From positions 61,688-125,687 of the forward strand of contig NZ_CALPCC010000003.1 in the NCBI RefSeq assembly GCF_943192905.1: 64,000 nt of DNA, read 5' to 3'. The notes below the pieces were generated by a model. That model was not told where the DNA came from, searched no databases, and saw nothing but the letters and a program-made list of their open reading frames with translations. This document shows positions 25,443 to 32,658 of the stretch, in pieces. The stretch comes from Adlercreutzia murintestinalis (GTDB lineage Bacteria; Actinomycetota; Coriobacteriia; Coriobacteriales; Eggerthellaceae). The translations under genes and the position numbers were made by a program. Each line of letters opens with the position of its first letter. Position 1 is the first letter of the stretch.

Positions 25443-26288
25443 ATGGGAAAGATTGGTTTGGTAGATGTTGGGGGCGGGTTTCGCGGAATCTATGCCGCTG
25501 CCGTTCTTGACCGCTGCCTTGATGAGGGCGTTACGTTCGATCTGTGTATTGGCGTGTCTGCGGGCAGTGCCAACATCGCTTCGTTCGTGGCGCACCAGAA
25601 AGGGCGCAACTACCGCTTCTATACCGAGTATGGGCGTCGGAGCCGTTATGCGAGCATGCGCAACTTCCTCTTCAAGCACACGTTTATAGATCTGGATTAT
25701 GTGTATGCGACCTTGAGCAATTCTGATGGCGAAGACCCGATCGACCAGGAGACGTTCTTCGCGAGCCCGACCGAGGTGATCGTTGTTGCCGCCAATGCGA
25801 ACACGGGAGTAGCGCGCTATTTCACCAAGAGGGACGTGAGCTATGATGATTTCAGCATCTTGAAGGCATCAAGCGCTATACCGGGCGTATGCAAGCCCTA
25901 TCAGGTGCAAGGGACCTACTATTTTGATGGCGCCTTGGGTGACCCGGTGCCAGTGCAGAAAGCTTTCGACAAGGGATGCGACAAGGTGGTCGTGCTGCTG
26001 ACGAAACCGCGCGATATGGTGCGGACGACCGATGGTGATGTGCGGCTCGCATCCATGATCTGCCGGAGGTATCCGGCGGCCGCTCAGGCGCTCCGTCAGC
26101 GCGCAGCGCGCTACAACGAGGGGGTGGCCCTTGCGAAGCGCTACGAGCGTGCCGGATCGGTTTTGATTGTGGCACCTGACGATACGTGTGGCGTTTCCAC
26201 GCTGACCCGTAAGCGAGAGCGGCTCGATGCGCTCTACGCGAAAGGATACGGCGATGGTGCAGTCATCAAGGGGTTCTGCATGGCATAG
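25443..26288 (+). CDS. patatin-like phospholipase
   Basis: 281 residues. Patatin-family lipid acyl hydrolase with all three signature blocks: the oxyanion loop VDVGGGFRGIYAA at about 7-19, the nucleophile elbow GVSAG at about 38-42, and the catalytic Asp in YYFDGALGDPVP near 160. No signal peptide, so it is likely cytoplasmic or peripheral. I prefer ATG 25443 (GAGGG 8 bases upstream) to GTG 25437, which is too near the RBS. It stands alone, ahead of a region of decayed genes. Physiological lipid unknown. Confidence 0.92.
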   Translation: MGKIGLVDVGGGFRGIYAAAVLDRCLDEGVTFDLCIGVSAGSANIASFVAHQKGRNYRFYTEYGRRSRYASMRNFLFKHTFIDLDYVYATLSNSDGEDPIDQETFFASPTEVIVVAANANTGVARYFTKRDVSYDDFSILKASSAIPGVCKPYQVQGTYYFDGALGDPVPVQKAFDKGCDKVVVLLTKPRDMVRTTDGDVRLASMICRRYPAAAQALRQRAARYNEGVALAKRYERAGSVLIVAPDDTCGVSTLTRKRERLDALYAKGYGDGAVIKGFCMA

Positions 26289-27493
26289 AGAACCCCTGCT
26301 TTCGGAGTCGTTCGAGAAGAAACAAAGCGAGTGTATTGGTCTAGATCATTTCTGTGTTTCTGAATCTGTGAACTCTTCTTTGGGCGAAACGTATTGACTT
26401 AGGCGGCTTTCGCGAAGCGTGAGGTGGTGTTTAGTTATAGTTGCGGACCCAAACATGTGGTCGGTCGTGTTGGTGAACCTGACTGATGTGCATATGATGC
26501 ACTCGTTCTGCGAGCCGCGGGCGTCACGGGGATGCAGCGGGTCGCGACGGAATCTTTCGCGAGACAATGATGGCACAGGGTGTAAGCAGGGAGGGACGGC
26601 CCAAGCGATTCGCTGTGCGATCGTTGCGGGTGCGTGAACAGGGGTGGATATTTCATTTGCGCCGTGTGCATGCTGGGGCGGACGTTGCCGTCGCGTCCGA
26701 CTTCTCTAATACGTCGATCATCGGTTGCGGGCCTTATCAAGGTTATAGGGTGCATAGCGGAACGTGCACACGCACTTGCTCATCGAGACCGTGAACCGCT
26801 AGCTGCTGAATTCGAAAGGTTTTATGCGTTCGCTGGCGAGTATCTATGCGAATGCTGAGTCTCTTTTTCAGTGGTGTTCATACAGGTGTAACCCTATTGC
26901 TCGGTATACCTGCACCTTACGCTACGTTCGAGGACAAGATCGTCTGTCTCCGAGCACACTCGCGATCTACGATGATCCGTGCTGATCGTTTATGGAAGCG
27001 CTGACAAAGTGGTTGATGTCGGATATACGCAGCGGGTGCCTGAGGTGGGGTATCCCGGGTCTTCTGAGGTGATGCGCTTTAGCATCCCCGGTAGCTACAC
27101 GATCGGTTGGTAGAGGATCTGGGCACTCGCGCTGACAACAATGCGTTTAGGTTGTGTATCCGTACCGCGAAAGCCCTGTATTATCGGCGATAATGGGTGC
27201 CACTTGCTCTGTTTTGCTTTGCCCTACAACAACAATGTGTCCGCACTTCGTTCTGGCTGCGATGTGGCGACAGCCGCTCCGCGCATCGCGTCCGCGGAAG
27301 GGAGGTAGATTGTTTGCTTCAGTGGATGGGCAACTGATCTGCGTGCATTTCTGCAACCCAGCCGACTGCGCGTTTCATCCTGATCTTATCGATGACGATC
27401 GAGTTTACGGGATCTTTCTCGGATTGGTGTTTGGTTAACTAGTCTGATACTTCAGATAGAAGATTATGTCCTCGCTTTTTTAGGAAGATTAGC
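26289..27493. other. gene-free region with decayed coding remnants
   Basis: About 1.2 kb without an intact gene. All frames are broken by stops and no frame has a good RBS. Local codon-like stretches persist, the clearest being the alpha/beta hydrolase tail at 26976-27113. Two further open stretches (26567-26794 and 27154-27438) have protein-like composition but no recognisable family. I see no terminal inverted repeats, transposase fragments or tRNA that would mark a mobile element. Confidence 0.6.
26976..27113 (+). pseudogene. alpha/beta hydrolase C-terminal remnant
   Basis: A 45-codon open stretch ending at TAG 27111-27113 reads VLIVYGSADKVVDV followed by a region ending RFSIPGSYTIGW. That matches the C-terminal part of alpha/beta hydrolases: beta-strand, (H/Y)G-x-x-D-K-V-V with the catalytic acid, then a strand and the Gly-rich turn before the catalytic His, here changed to Tyr. 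Upstream, the neighbouring frame carries a compatible ...TLAIYDDP tail, joined by a one-base shift. The nucleophile region is not found. It is most likely a frameshifted, truncated gene. Confidence 0.5.
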
Positions 27494-27925
27494 TTACGGC
27501 AATTTGTTGTAGTCGGTAGCGCTCACGGGCTCTAGCCATTCGTTGCTGCACCCACGCCCGGGCGCCTCGAAGGCCACATGCGAGAACCAGCTATCGCGTG
27601 CTGCGCCATGCCAGTGCTTCACGCCAGCAGGGATGAACACGACGGCACCCGGGTGCAGTTCGTGTGCCTCTTCGCCCCAGCATTGATACCAGCCGCGTCC
27701 GTCGGTGCAGAGTAGTATCTGTCCGCCCCCATCATTGGCATGATGGATGTGCCAGTTGTTGCGGCAGGACGGCTCAAATGTCACATTGGCCACGAACTGG
27801 GTCTGCTGTGGGTCGGTCAGCGGGTTCAGGTACGATTCGCCCACGAAGTACTGGGCGAAGGCGGTATTGGGCTGGCCGAGTCCGAACAGGCAGCGTTCGG
27901 GGCGGTGCTGATCGTTGGATGCCAT
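27494..27925 (-). CDS. cupin-domain protein
   Basis: 143 residues, single cupin barrel. Metal ligands are visible in motif 1 (WHIHHANDGGGQ, about 58-69) and the late His of motif 2 (PAGVKHWHGAA, about 99-109). Proteins of this type accompany carboxymuconolactone decarboxylase or hydroxynitrile-lyase-like enzymes. Start ATG 27925 with AAGGAG 7 bases upstream; the longer frame to 28072 has no RBS. It stands alone between the decayed region and a small membrane protein. Substrate unknown. Confidence 0.87.
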   Translation of the reverse strand: MASNDQHRPERCLFGLGQPNTAFAQYFVGESYLNPLTDPQQTQFVANVTFEPSCRNNWHIHHANDGGGQILLCTDGRGWYQCWGEEAHELHPGAVVFIPAGVKHWHGAARDSWFSHVAFEAPGRGCSNEWLEPVSATDYNKLP

Positions 27926-28128
27926 AGCATGCTCCTTGTCAACAGTTGTAAGCAGTTCGCGTGTGCTTGCCCTAGCTATACCACATGGAGTGCACTCGAA
28001 GTCAAGACGTTCATTTGGGGGAGAACGGCAATTCATGTGTTGGTTTAGGGGCGATACTGAACTGCTGCCCACGCGCTATACTGTACCCGTGTAGCATCGT
28101 GTGCAAGCGAGGCGGAACGGAGGATATC

Positions 28129-28584
28129 ATGTTCAAGGTGCGTGCGAGATATCTGTTGCTCATTGCGGCGGCTGTCTGGATCGCGGCTGGTCTCAATATC
28201 GTGCGTTTGGGTGCGCTTGCGTGTGCTGAAGGCACAGCGCCACTGATCGTGCTCATACTGGGTATTTCGGCGGTATTCCTGGTATTCCATCCCATGTTCA
28301 GCAAGCTGGTCGGAAAGCACGCTGACCGCATTCGCGGCTATGGCGAGGACCGCATGCATGTGCTGCGCTTCTTCGATGTGAGGGGTTACGTCATCATGGC
28401 CATCATGATGGGCGGCGGCATCGGGTTGCGCGCGGCAGGGTTCGTGCCCGGATGGTTCGTGGCCTTCTTCTACACTGGCCTTGGGGCGGCGCTCGTGCTG
28501 GCAGGCATCGGTTTTCTCGTGCATTACGCGCATCGTGGCGGCACGATCACCTGCCCCGTGACGAAGAGAACGCGCCTGGCTTAG
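28129..28584 (+). CDS. small four-helix membrane protein, hypothetical
   Basis: 151 residues with four hydrophobic segments: about 8-28, 38-58, 85-105 and 112-132. Between helices two and three there is a basic loop (KHADRIRGYGED); the C-terminus is basic and likely cytoplasmic. I recognise no named family, though similar proteins seem to exist widely in anaerobes. Start ATG 28129 with GGAGG at 28119-28123; a TATACT at 28076-28081 could serve as its -10. It stands alone, convergent with the TetR gene. Confidence 0.75.
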   Translation: MFKVRARYLLLIAAAVWIAAGLNIVRLGALACAEGTAPLIVLILGISAVFLVFHPMFSKLVGKHADRIRGYGEDRMHVLRFFDVRGYVIMAIMMGGGIGLRAAGFVPGWFVAFFYTGLGAALVLAGIGFLVHYAHRGGTITCPVTKRTRLA

Positions 28585-28614
28585 ACGCTTTTCACGCTGT
28601 TTGGGGATTCGCGA

Positions 28615-29163
28615 TCACGCAGAACGCGTACGAACGGCGGTCAGCCCGCCCCGGATAAAGGAATCGATCGCCTGCTTCACGGTGTGCCAATCCTCCGATT
28701 CCGGCACAGCCCGTGCGGCACCGATGCACCCGGCCAACTGGAACGCGTAGAGGGCGAACGCGATGCTCTTGTCGTGGCAGGCCTCGGTATACATATCCAA
28801 GGTCTCTTCGTCGAAGGCCGTCGTGCTCTCGTCCATCAGTATGGACATGAAGCGATCTTCGTTGAGCAGGCTGTGGTAGGCGCCGCCTCTGCGGATCAGT
28901 TCGCACAACGGTTTTCTCTGACCGCCCTCTGCGCAGGCCGAGCAACGCAGTTGTGGCAGGATGCTGCTCGTCTCCAAGGCGAGCTTCCTGACGAGTGCGC
29001 GATACACCTCGCCGACATTCGAGTAATGCGTATAGAAGGTGCTCCTGCTCACGTGGGCCCGTGCGCAGAGGTCGACCACCTTGATGCGCTCGAGCGCGGT
29101 CGTCTCCAACAGCGTGAGCAGCGCGTGGTCGATTCGTTCCAAACCTGGTTTCGTGTGGCCCAT
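28615..29163 (-). CDS. TetR-family transcriptional regulator
   Basis: 182 residues. The TetR-type HTH is VVDLCARAHVSRSTFYTHYSN (about 29-48), followed by a helical ligand domain with two Cys (RCSACAEG) and a C-terminal helix ending RGGLTAVRTRSA, similar to the TetR_C-like regulators of small-molecule responses. RBS GAGAGG before ATG 29163. Divergent from an AEC carrier with lactate dehydrogenase behind it, so a role in organic-acid handling is likely. A palindrome sits between the divergent genes. Confidence 0.9.
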   Translation of the reverse strand: MGHTKPGLERIDHALLTLLETTALERIKVVDLCARAHVSRSTFYTHYSNVGEVYRALVRKLALETSSILPQLRCSACAEGGQRKPLCELIRRGGAYHSLLNEDRFMSILMDESTTAFDEETLDMYTEACHDKSIAFALYAFQLAGCIGAARAVPESEDWHTVKQAIDSFIRGGLTAVRTRSA

Positions 29164-29189
29164 GATGATCCTCTCGCGTCTCCATCAGG

Positions 29190-29214
29190 TGAACAGATCA
29201 TATCGTTTTGTTCA
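29190..29214. promoter_or_regulatory. candidate TetR operator
   Basis: TGAACA (29190-29195) and TGTTCA (29209-29214) form a perfect 6+6 inverted repeat with an inner GAT/ATC pair, 27 bp before the TetR start and 101 bp before the carrier gene. Confidence 0.5.
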
Positions 29215-29314
29215 TTTTTCCGAGAGATGAGGCCATAGACTTTACCCGAATGGCCTGTATGGTGCAGCGGTGATGCGACGGCATCGGTACGGATATGAGC
29301 GGCAAGGCGATACG

Positions 29315-30250
29315 ATGATCTTCCAGCAGACCCTTGAGCATATGGCGGTGTTCTTCCTCGTGTTCGCGGTCGGCTTCGCGGTGGCTAAGGTCGGCGTCGT
29401 GAAGGAGGGGTATCTTCCCGGCATCGCGCAGATCATTACGAAGGTGCTGTTGCCAGCCATGATCTTCTTTTCGACGTATGCCAACTGCACGCGTCAGACT
29501 ATCATCGACAACGGGCAGATGGTGTTGCTCGCAGCGCTGTTCTACGCCCTCATCAGCCTCATCATGTTCATCGTGGCGAAAGCGCTGCGCATCGAACACG
29601 ATAAGGATAGGGTGTTCCAGTTCTGCTTCATCTTCGGAAACACCGGTTTTGTGGGGATACCGCTTCTGGCAGCGGTGTTTCCCGATGCGGGCCTCGTATA
29701 CATGATGATGTTCTCCATCGTGGACCAGCTGGTGTTCTGGACCTATGGCGTATGGCTCTCCACCGAGCGCGATCACCATCACAGTGCCGCTTCGCATATC
29801 AGTTGGCGCTCGCTGATAACCCCGAATACGGTCGCGATCATGTGCGCGGTCGCCTTCGTGCTGCTCGAGGCTCCGGTTCCAGGCATCATCCAAGATGCGC
29901 TGGGAACGATCAGCTCTGCGACCTCGGGGCTCTGCATGCTCTATCTCGGTGCGCTTGCCAGCTTCTCGCATGTCGTGCCCGTTTTGAGACGCCCCGAGCT
30001 CTACGTGGGCATCGTGGTCAAGATGATCGTGCTCCCAGTCGTCATCGGGCGCGCTCTCATGCTCGTAGGTCTTTTCCCGCAGTCCATGGTGTTGGCGCTC
30101 TCGATCATCATGGCTCTTCCCGTGATGACGGTCGTTCCCTTGCTCGTTGCAACGAACGGGAAGGAATCCGAATACGCTACCGGTATCACGGTGGCGACGC
30201 TCGTGGTGAGCATCTTCACGATCCCGCTCGTGGTATTCCTGGTGGGCTGA
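29315..30250 (+). CDS. AEC-family carrier (auxin efflux/malate permease-like)
   Basis: 311 residues, about ten membrane helices in two halves. Begins FQQTLEHMAVFFLVFAVG and shows the AEC-type segment FIFGNTGFVGIPLL around helix 4. Members move malate, malonate or similar carboxylates. I use ATG 29315 (AAGG upstream); the frame opens at 29270. The lactate dehydrogenase gene 114 bp downstream and the divergent TetR gene suggest a carboxylate import or export unit, with lactate or malate as the likely substrate. Confidence 0.88.
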   Translation: MIFQQTLEHMAVFFLVFAVGFAVAKVGVVKEGYLPGIAQIITKVLLPAMIFFSTYANCTRQTIIDNGQMVLLAALFYALISLIMFIVAKALRIEHDKDRVFQFCFIFGNTGFVGIPLLAAVFPDAGLVYMMMFSIVDQLVFWTYGVWLSTERDHHHSAASHISWRSLITPNTVAIMCAVAFVLLEAPVPGIIQDALGTISSATSGLCMLYLGALASFSHVVPVLRRPELYVGIVVKMIVLPVVIGRALMLVGLFPQSMVLALSIIMALPVMTVVPLLVATNGKESEYATGITVATLVVSIFTIPLVVFLVG

Positions 30251-30364
30251 GGGGCTGCCGCGCCGAGCTCCATTCGCGCGCATCTGTTTCCGTTCGGTTC
30301 ACAGACAGGAAATACAGGCATGCTAGACTGCTAGGCAACGTGGATGCGAGAAAGGCGCACGAAT

Positions 30365-31318
30365 ATGCCAGAGAAGATCAAAGGCCGCAAGGTCGCCATC
30401 ATCGGTTGCGGTTTCGTGGGAGCGACGAGCGCGTTCGCCTTGATGGAATCGGGGCTGTTCTCAGAGATGGTCCTCATCGACGTCGACCAGGACCGGGCAG
30501 AAGGCGAGGCGCTCGATATCTCGCACGGCCTGGCGTTCGCCCGACCCATGGATATCAGCGCGGGCTCGTATGCCGACCTTGCGGATGCGGATGTGGTCAT
30601 CGTGACCGCGGGCGCTTCGCAGAAACCCGGCGAGAGCCGTCTTGACCTGGTCAGCAAGAACGTCGCCATCTTCGAAGGGATCATGGCGCAGATCAAGGAG
30701 AGCGGTTTCAGCGGCATCCTGCTCATCGTCTCCAACCCGGTGGATATCCTGACGCACGTTTCCATCCAGCTCTCCGGGCTTCCCGCGCAGCGCGTCATCG
30801 GCTCGGGCACCGTGCTCGATACGGGCCGCTTGAAGCAGATCATCAGCCAGCGGCTCGGCGTCGATCCGCGCAACGTGCACGTGCGCATCTTGGGCGAGCA
30901 TGGCGACAGCGAGCTGATCGCCTGGTCGAGCGCGCATGTGGCGGGCATCCCGCTCGAGGACTTCTTCAACATGCGAAGCGCAGGGTCCTACGAGCAGTTC
31001 CGCTCTGAGGTCAGCAGCCTCGTGCGCAACTCGGCCTATGAGATCATCGACAAGAAGAAGGCCACCTACTTCGGCATCGCCATGGCCATCAAGCGCATCT
31101 GCGAATGCATCGTTCGCGACGAGAAATCGGTTCTGTCGGTATCCAACTCCATGCAAGGGGAGTACGGCATCGAAGGCGTGGCGCTCTCTACGCCATGTGT
31201 GCTCGGTAGCGACGGCATCGAGGTGCGGATGCCGCCTTCGCTGAGTTATAAGGAGCAGGCGCAGCTCAAGGCATCGGCCGAGCAGCTCAAGGAGGTCATC
31301 GCCGGGCTCGATCTGTAG
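30365..31318 (+). CDS. ldh: L-lactate dehydrogenase
   Basis: 317 residues of the lactate/malate dehydrogenase family. Reduces pyruvate with NADH. The Rossmann motif is IIGCGFVGATSAF. The substrate loop reads AGASQKPGESRLDL: Gln at the specificity position, as in lactate dehydrogenases, where malate dehydrogenases have Arg. The catalytic His is in ILGEHGDSE and the substrate-binding Arg in GESR. I use ATG 30365 with GAAAGG about 10 bases upstream; ATG 30344 lacks an RBS. The region behind it contains a 22-codon open stretch (31320-31390) with coding-like composition that I could not assign. Confidence 0.92.
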   Translation: MPEKIKGRKVAIIGCGFVGATSAFALMESGLFSEMVLIDVDQDRAEGEALDISHGLAFARPMDISAGSYADLADADVVIVTAGASQKPGESRLDLVSKNVAIFEGIMAQIKESGFSGILLIVSNPVDILTHVSIQLSGLPAQRVIGSGTVLDTGRLKQIISQRLGVDPRNVHVRILGEHGDSELIAWSSAHVAGIPLEDFFNMRSAGSYEQFRSEVSSLVRNSAYEIIDKKKATYFGIAMAIKRICECIVRDEKSVLSVSNSMQGEYGIEGVALSTPCVLGSDGIEVRMPPSLSYKEQAQLKASAEQLKEVIAGLDL

Positions 31319-31394
31319 GATCAGCAGCGCTTCGGCGGCGTCTTCGACATCTTCGGCATCACCATCGGCACTGCCATCCTTCGTCGAAGTGTGG

Positions 31395-31400
31395 TATATT
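31395..31400 (+). promoter_or_regulatory. promoter of the B3/B4-protein leader
   Basis: TATATT (31395-31400) with a CTGCCA-like -35 at 31371-31376 (18-bp spacer). Transcription should start near 31407, giving a structured 110-nt leader. Confidence 0.45.
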
Positions 31401-31415
31401 CACCCCGTACAGAGA

Positions 31416-31493
31416 CCTGCCGCCGGGTAGGAGAGCACTCGTTTGATGCGTATCGTTAGGCCTTTGAAGACGCGCATCGGATGGGTGCTTTTT
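31416..31493 (+). promoter_or_regulatory. structured leader with attenuator-like terminator
   Basis: Hairpin 1: CCTGCC (31416-31421) with GGTAGG (31426-31431). Hairpin 2: AGCACTC (31434-31440) with GGGTGCT (31483-31489), enclosing GATGCG/CGCATC (31445-31450 with 31473-31478) and followed by TTTTT. A terminator located between promoter and start codon indicates attenuation or a riboswitch. I do not recognise a known class: the T-box GGGTGG-x-ACCGCG sequence is absent, and so are the TPP, SAM and FMN cores. Confidence 0.6.
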
Positions 31494-31516
31494 GTTTGTG
31501 AGCGAAAGGAGGCCGC

Positions 31517-32242
31517 ATGAAGCGGTTCATAGCGGAGGATTCGTTCTGGGAGCTTTTCCCAGATGCGAGCATCGGCATCGTGGTGGCGCATGGAATGCAG
31601 TCGGCCGATCAGGTGAGCGATGAGGATGCGAAGGCTCTTCGGCAAGCGCTTGCGCAGGCTAATGCAGCCGCCGATCAGCACCTGACATCGAATACCATAT
31701 CCCAGAACCAGGTGGTAGCGGTATGGCGCGATGCCTACCAGCGGTTCAAGACGAAGAAAGGCGCGCGCTGTTCGGTGGAGAACCTGCTGAAACGCGTGCT
31801 CAAGGGCAATCCGGTCGGATCCATCACGCCTTCGGTCGATCTGTACAACACCATTTCCTTGAAGTATGCGCTGCCAGTGGGCGGAGAAGACATCGAGGCT
31901 ATGCAGGGCGACATCCGCTTGGGCATCACCGAGGGCGGCGATGCGTTTCGTGCGCTCGGTGAAGACGAGGATGCGCCGACGCTGGAAGGCGAGCTGTGCT
32001 ACCGCGACGATGCGGGTGCCATTTGCCGCTGCTGGAATTGGCGCGATGGCCAGCGTACCGCGCTGACCGATGAGAGCCAGAAAGCCTTCCTCATCATCGA
32101 ATCGGTCGATCCGGCCCGCGCAGCTGACCTGCAGGCCGCCGTTGATGAGATGGCGCATCTGGCCGAGCAGCATCTGGGCGCCACCATCTTCGCCAAGCAT
32201 ATCATCACGCGCGAGGATCCCAGTCTGGTCATCGACGAGTGA
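31517..32242 (+). CDS. B3/B4 tRNA-binding domain protein
   Basis: 241 residues resembling the B3/B4 domain of phenylalanyl-tRNA synthetase beta subunit, found as free-standing proteins in many anaerobes. The family block SVENLLKRVLKGNPVGSITPSVDLYN is visible around residues 93-118, followed by a second beta-rich half (GDIRLGITEGG) and a helical tail. In PheT this domain helps editing of mischarged tRNA; stand-alone copies are suspected trans-editing or amino-acid-binding factors. Good RBS (AAAGGAGG). The structured leader upstream hints at control by an amino acid or tRNA (inference). Confidence 0.82.
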   Translation: MKRFIAEDSFWELFPDASIGIVVAHGMQSADQVSDEDAKALRQALAQANAAADQHLTSNTISQNQVVAVWRDAYQRFKTKKGARCSVENLLKRVLKGNPVGSITPSVDLYNTISLKYALPVGGEDIEAMQGDIRLGITEGGDAFRALGEDEDAPTLEGELCYRDDAGAICRCWNWRDGQRTALTDESQKAFLIIESVDPARAADLQAAVDEMAHLAEQHLGATIFAKHIITREDPSLVIDE

Positions 32243-32362
32243 GCAGATGGTGCAAAGGGCATACGCGCGCTGCAGGTGGATGCGCGCGAGGATATTATAA
32301 GAGCCTTGCTAGCGTAGAGTGCGTCTTGCCGAGGACGATTGCGATAGTGGGGTGCGTGCTTT

Positions 32363-32530
32363 GCGAATAGAGGGCAACGCGAGCACCTCTGTGCAACAGC
32401 GCTCTTTAAGGTCGCGCAGGACACTTTCGATGGAAGGGCTGCCATAGCTCATAGCATGCTGCACCACCTCGTCTGAGTCTGCTGCGTTTAGATGAACTTG
32501 GAGCTTCTGGGTAAGCGATACTATGCCCGT
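32363..32530 (-). pseudogene. hemH: ferrochelatase fragment
   Basis: An open minus-strand stretch encodes SLTQKLQVHL, then VVQHAMSYGSPSIESVL and CCTEVLALPSI. These match, in order and spacing, the ferrochelatase blocks SPL-x-x-T-x-x-Q-x-x-x-LQ, the AMRYG-x-PSI signature and the I-x-VLPLYPQ strand, but the last is lost and the frame then runs into unrelated sequence. The catalytic His region and the C-terminal half are absent. No start/RBS is evident. It is a truncated relic; no other heme gene is in the window. Confidence 0.6.
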
Positions 32531-32610
32531 GATCTGTGGGGCTTCAGAGCGGAATGGTCGCTCATTCATGCATTTTGCCATCGTGCTGCTCTGCGGCAGT
32601 GCGCATACTC

Positions 32611-32616
32611 TATAAT
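32611..32616 (+). promoter_or_regulatory. promoter of the carboxylase operon
   Basis: TATAAT 43 bp before the TTG start of the carboxyltransferase gene; no clear -35. The 416 bp between the B3/B4 gene and this operon otherwise hold only the ferrochelatase remnant. Confidence 0.5.
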
Positions 32617-32658
32617 AGTTGTTTCGGACTTTGACGTAGGTACAAGGAGGTGCGCAAC

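Noticed and set aside
26567..26794. Possible 75-residue gene in the decayed region
   Set aside because: No RBS, no family, and neighbouring frames are equally broken.
30365..31318. Malate dehydrogenase as annotation
   Set aside because: The specificity position is Gln (ASQKPGES), as in lactate dehydrogenases; malate dehydrogenase has Arg.
31320..31390. Short open stretch (QQRFGGVFDIFGITIG) after ldh, possible gene relic
   Set aside because: Only 22 codons and no recognised family; it may be chance in a GC-rich context.
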